Shown: positions 5,148 to 7,509 of the stretch, piece after piece
How the letters are laid out: each line of letters begins with the position of its first letter
Position numbering within the stretch: the stretch's first letter is position 1
Assembly: GCA_964532385.1 (NCBI GenBank)
Contig: CAZHHW010000139.1
Location: 1 to 7,509, forward strand
Source of the DNA: UBA6921 sp964532385
Lineage (GTDB): Bacteria > Pseudomonadota > Gammaproteobacteria > SG8-11
DNA: 7,509 bases
Reading direction: 5' to 3'
Program-made: the position numbers and the translations under genes
The notes under the pieces: generated by a model
What the model was told of the DNA's origin: nothing
What the model saw: only the letters and a program-made list of their open reading frames with translations
Databases searched by the model: none

Positions 5148-6845
5148 ATGAAATTCGCTCGCGCAGTCGCTTGCATCATTGCTCTGCTTGGCGGATGTCA
5201 GAATGAATCGCCGCCGCACGCACCTCCGCCTCCTGTCACCGCGGCGGCGGAAATTACCACCGGCGCAAGCCTCGCCGCGCGCTGTTCCGCATGTCACGGT
5301 GCCGACGGCATTTCCAGGAAAAAAGGCGTGCCCTTTCTGGCCGGTCAACAAGCGCAATATCTGGCCGGTGCATTGCACACTTATGCCAACGGCACGCGCA
5401 AACACGAGGCGATGAAAACCGCGGTACAAACACTGAGCGAAGAGGAAATCGCCGCGCTCGTTGCGTATTACTCGCAATTGCGCCGGCCGTGGAAAGGCGC
5501 GGAAGCGCCGCCCGCGCCGAAAGTGCGCCGTTTCGATAGCGCCACGGTGGCGGTGGGACAATCGGCATCGCGGCCCTGCGACTCCTGCCATGGCACCGAC
5601 GGCAACAGCACGCGCGCCGGAGTGCCAAGTCTTGCCGGTTTACAACCGGAATATTTCAGTAAAGCCCTGAACGCTTATTTCACCGGCGCACGCAGCGACC
5701 CGATCATGAACGTGTTCAAGGAATCGCTGGACAAGCAGGAAATCAAAACCATGGCCGCCTACTATGCCACTCAACAGCGCGGCAAAACGCGCTTCCTTTC
5801 CAAGGGCAAGGCCGAAGCAGGAAAATTAAAAGCGAGCGCTTGCAACGGATGCCACGGCGCGGACGGCAACAGCATCAACCCGGATGTACCCGGTCTTGCC
5901 GGTCAGAACGGGCCTTATCTTGAAAATGTCTTGCTCGCGTACCGCAATGGGACAAGAAAGGACGGCCTGATGCAGGCGACAGTCGCAAACTTGACGGTCC
6001 AGGACTTGCGCGATCTGGCCGCTTATTTTGCAAGCCAGGAACCCGTCACACCGCAAACGCCAAACGCCGATACGTCCGGCAAGTTCGATCCGCTGGGCGA
6101 CGGTGCGCGGCTGGCGCGCAACTGCGACGGTTGCCACGGCAGCCAGGGCAACAGCACGACGCCCGGCATTCCCAGCCTGAATCGTTTGCACAGCGACTAT
6201 CTTGCAAACACGATCAAGGCCTACCGCGACGGCGGACGCAATAATCCCGCCATGAAGAATTTCGTGCTGAATCTTAGCGATGCGGATATTGTCAAGATTG
6301 CGCTGTATTACGCCACGCAAGAGCCCGCCGTCAACCCGGTCCAAGCCAAGGGCGATGCCGCCGCCGGTGAAAAACTGGCGTCCGCTTGCAACGTCTGCCA
6401 CGGCGAACGGGGCAACAGTCCCGATCCGCGGATACCGGCTCTGGCCGGACAAGACCCGGCTTATCTCGCCGTCGCGGTAAAAAAATATGCGGGCGGCGCA
6501 CGCACCCATGCGGACATGCAAAATGCGGTGAAGGATTTAAAAGATAACGAGCTGAACGACATTGCGGCGTATTTCGCGGCGCAGCCCTCTGTCAAGCTCA
6601 GGGTCCATTTGCCCGAAGCGCCCGAGGTGCTGGCGGAGCAGTGTAATCGTTGTCACGGTGAAAATGGACGCAGCACCGAACCCACCAAACCCCGCCTGAA
6701 TGGACAGGTGGAGTCCTATCTGGCGCATGCGTTGCGCAGTTACAAAAACGGCGTGCGCGACAACACCATGATGCATGCGATGTCGGACGTATTGAGCGAT
6801 CTGGAAATTGATGCGCTTGCAGCGCATTACGCGCGCCAGCCATAA
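5148..6845 (+). CDS. hexahaem c-type cytochrome lipoprotein (six tandem cytochrome c domains)
   Basis: 565 residues, a predicted electron carrier anchored by lipid. Residues 1-17 form a short lipoprotein signal ending in the lipobox LGGC (C17). The next residue is Gln rather than Asp, which by the Lol rule favours the outer membrane. A Pro-rich linker leads to six class I cytochrome c domains of the c4/c553 type: CxxCH at 46-50, 144-148, 232-236, 326-330, 414-418 and 499-503. Each is followed by CHGxxGxS, usually P-x-LAGQ, [YF]-x-GxR and a Met exactly 43 residues after the first Cys (M89, M187, M275, M369, M457, M542). This is as expected for His/Met ligation in all six. The start at 5148 is chosen because it places the lipobox correctly. 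ATGs at 5133 and 5085 remain possible, and the ribosome binding site is weak. Usual c4 proteins have two domains, so six is unusual. The regulator gene follows 37 bp later. Confidence 0.92.
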   Translation: MKFARAVACIIALLGGCQNESPPHAPPPPVTAAAEITTGASLAARCSACHGADGISRKKGVPFLAGQQAQYLAGALHTYANGTRKHEAMKTAVQTLSEEEIAALVAYYSQLRRPWKGAEAPPAPKVRRFDSATVAVGQSASRPCDSCHGTDGNSTRAGVPSLAGLQPEYFSKALNAYFTGARSDPIMNVFKESLDKQEIKTMAAYYATQQRGKTRFLSKGKAEAGKLKASACNGCHGADGNSINPDVPGLAGQNGPYLENVLLAYRNGTRKDGLMQATVANLTVQDLRDLAAYFASQEPVTPQTPNADTSGKFDPLGDGARLARNCDGCHGSQGNSTTPGIPSLNRLHSDYLANTIKAYRDGGRNNPAMKNFVLNLSDADIVKIALYYATQEPAVNPVQAKGDAAAGEKLASACNVCHGERGNSPDPRIPALAGQDPAYLAVAVKKYAGGARTHADMQNAVKDLKDNELNDIAAYFAAQPSVKLRVHLPEAPEVLAEQCNRCHGENGRSTEPTKPRLNGQVESYLAHALRSYKNGVRDNTMMHAMSDVLSDLEIDALAAHYARQP

Positions 6846-6867
6846 TACGTTCAGGCAAATTCAAGAG

Positions 6868-6872
6868 AAGGA
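6868..6872 (+). promoter_or_regulatory. ribosome binding site of the response regulator
   Basis: AAGGA within AGAGAAGGAAC, 10 bases before the GTG at 6883. It supports a GTG start for the regulator, placing the first beta strand (KILLAES) at the protein's N-terminus. Confidence 0.6.
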
Positions 6873-6882
6873 ACTCGAGCCT

Positions 6883-7509
6883 GTGAAGATCTTGCTTGCT
6901 GAAAGCCATGCAGCGGCACGCCAAGGATTGAGCCTCATCCTGCGCCGCCTGGGCGGCAACACCATGATCGTCGAAGCAGCCGACTGCGCTACGGCACTGC
7001 GCATCGCTCAGCATACGGATGTCGATCTGGTCCTGCTCGATACCGCCATGCCGGGCATGGAAGGACCGCAAGGCATCGAACGCGTACGCGCGTACCTACC
7101 CAGCACCCCCATCGTCATGCTGTCCGCCTCGGAAGATCCACAAACCGTGCGCGATGCACTGAGTTGCGGAGCACAGGGCTTCATTCCAAAGTCTACTACC
7201 GGCACCTTGATGCTGGGCGCATTACAACTGGTATTTTCCGGCGGCGTGTATCTGCCGTCATTCCTGCTGGACCTGCCGAAGTTGCCCAGCAACGATACGC
7301 CCTTCAACCCGAATGCTGGCGACGGATCCGGCCTGACTCGGCGGCAACGTGAAGTCCTCGCATTGATCATCAAAGGCCATCCGAACAAGGAAATTGCCCG
7401 CGCATTGAACATTTCAGTAACCACCGTGCGCACGCACGCCACCGCCATCTTCAAAGCATTGCACGTCACCAACCGCACGCAGGCAGGCCATGTCGCCGCG
7501 CAACGCGGG
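6883..7509 (+). CDS. NarL/LuxR-family response regulator, 3' end outside the window
   Basis: Cytoplasmic DNA-binding regulator. 209 residues are visible, open to the last base, and probably only a few residues are missing. Receiver domain about 1-120: phospho-acceptor D53 in LLDTAMPGM, switch Ser S81 in VMLSAS and Lys K103 in FIPKS. The acidic pair that normally opens the domain reads E7-S8 instead of Asp-Asp, which may weaken metal binding or phosphorylation. The C-terminal LuxR-type helix-turn-helix (about 150-208) has LTRRQREVLALI, NKEIARALNISVTTVRTH and the closing NRTQAG. The start is GTG with AAGGA 10 bases upstream; no ATG in this frame gives a full receiver domain. It is co-directional with the hexahaem gene at 37 bp, so they may be co-transcribed. 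No histidine kinase is visible in the window, so signal and partner are unknown. Confidence 0.9.
   Translation, partial: MKILLAESHAAARQGLSLILRRLGGNTMIVEAADCATALRIAQHTDVDLVLLDTAMPGMEGPQGIERVRAYLPSTPIVMLSASEDPQTVRDALSCGAQGFIPKSTTGTLMLGALQLVFSGGVYLPSFLLDLPKLPSNDTPFNPNAGDGSGLTRRQREVLALIIKGHPNKEIARALNISVTTVRTHATAIFKALHVTNRTQAGHVAAQRG

Noticed and set aside
6598..7478. Overlapping minus-strand open frames under the hexahaem gene and the response regulator
   Set aside because: They are antisense to well-supported domains and show no family motif or start signal.

Overview
The window looks like the chromosome of a proteobacterium, most likely beta- or gammaproteobacterial. It has a bacterial queA gene, Shine-Dalgarno-led genes of moderately high GC content, an outer-membrane-type lipoprotein signal, and exported c-type cytochromes with proteobacterial C-terminal sorting tails. 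I see no mobile element, CRISPR array, tRNA or rRNA. Apart from queA and the final regulator, every gene encodes an exported protein, and three of those four carry haem c motifs.

Layout. Minus strand, read from right to left: a small Cys-rich exported protein with two GLG1-like repeats (4986-4585); a tri-haem sorted cytochrome (4331-3150); its larger paralogue with two inserted PKD domains (2790-1177); and queA (1056-19). Plus strand, divergent from the Cys-rich gene: a lipoprotein made of six tandem cytochrome c domains (5148-6845), then, 37 bp later, a NarL/LuxR-type response regulator that runs off the window end (6883-7509).

The centre of interest is the paralogous pair. Both have a Sec signal peptide, an N-terminal domain with one CxxCH that resembles the MXAN_6652 / choice-of-anchor V families, two small class I cytochrome c domains, and a C-terminal tail (LD-x-LTLAG, hydrophobic stretch, Arg/Lys cluster) typical of CTERM sorting signals. 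The two genes share a 15-bp upstream element and end in near-identical GCAA-loop terminators, so they look like separately transcribed, co-regulated duplicates. With the neighbouring hexahaem lipoprotein they suggest an envelope or cell-surface electron-transfer module, possibly controlled by the adjacent response regulator. That functional link is inference from gene content. queA is probably an unrelated housekeeping neighbour.
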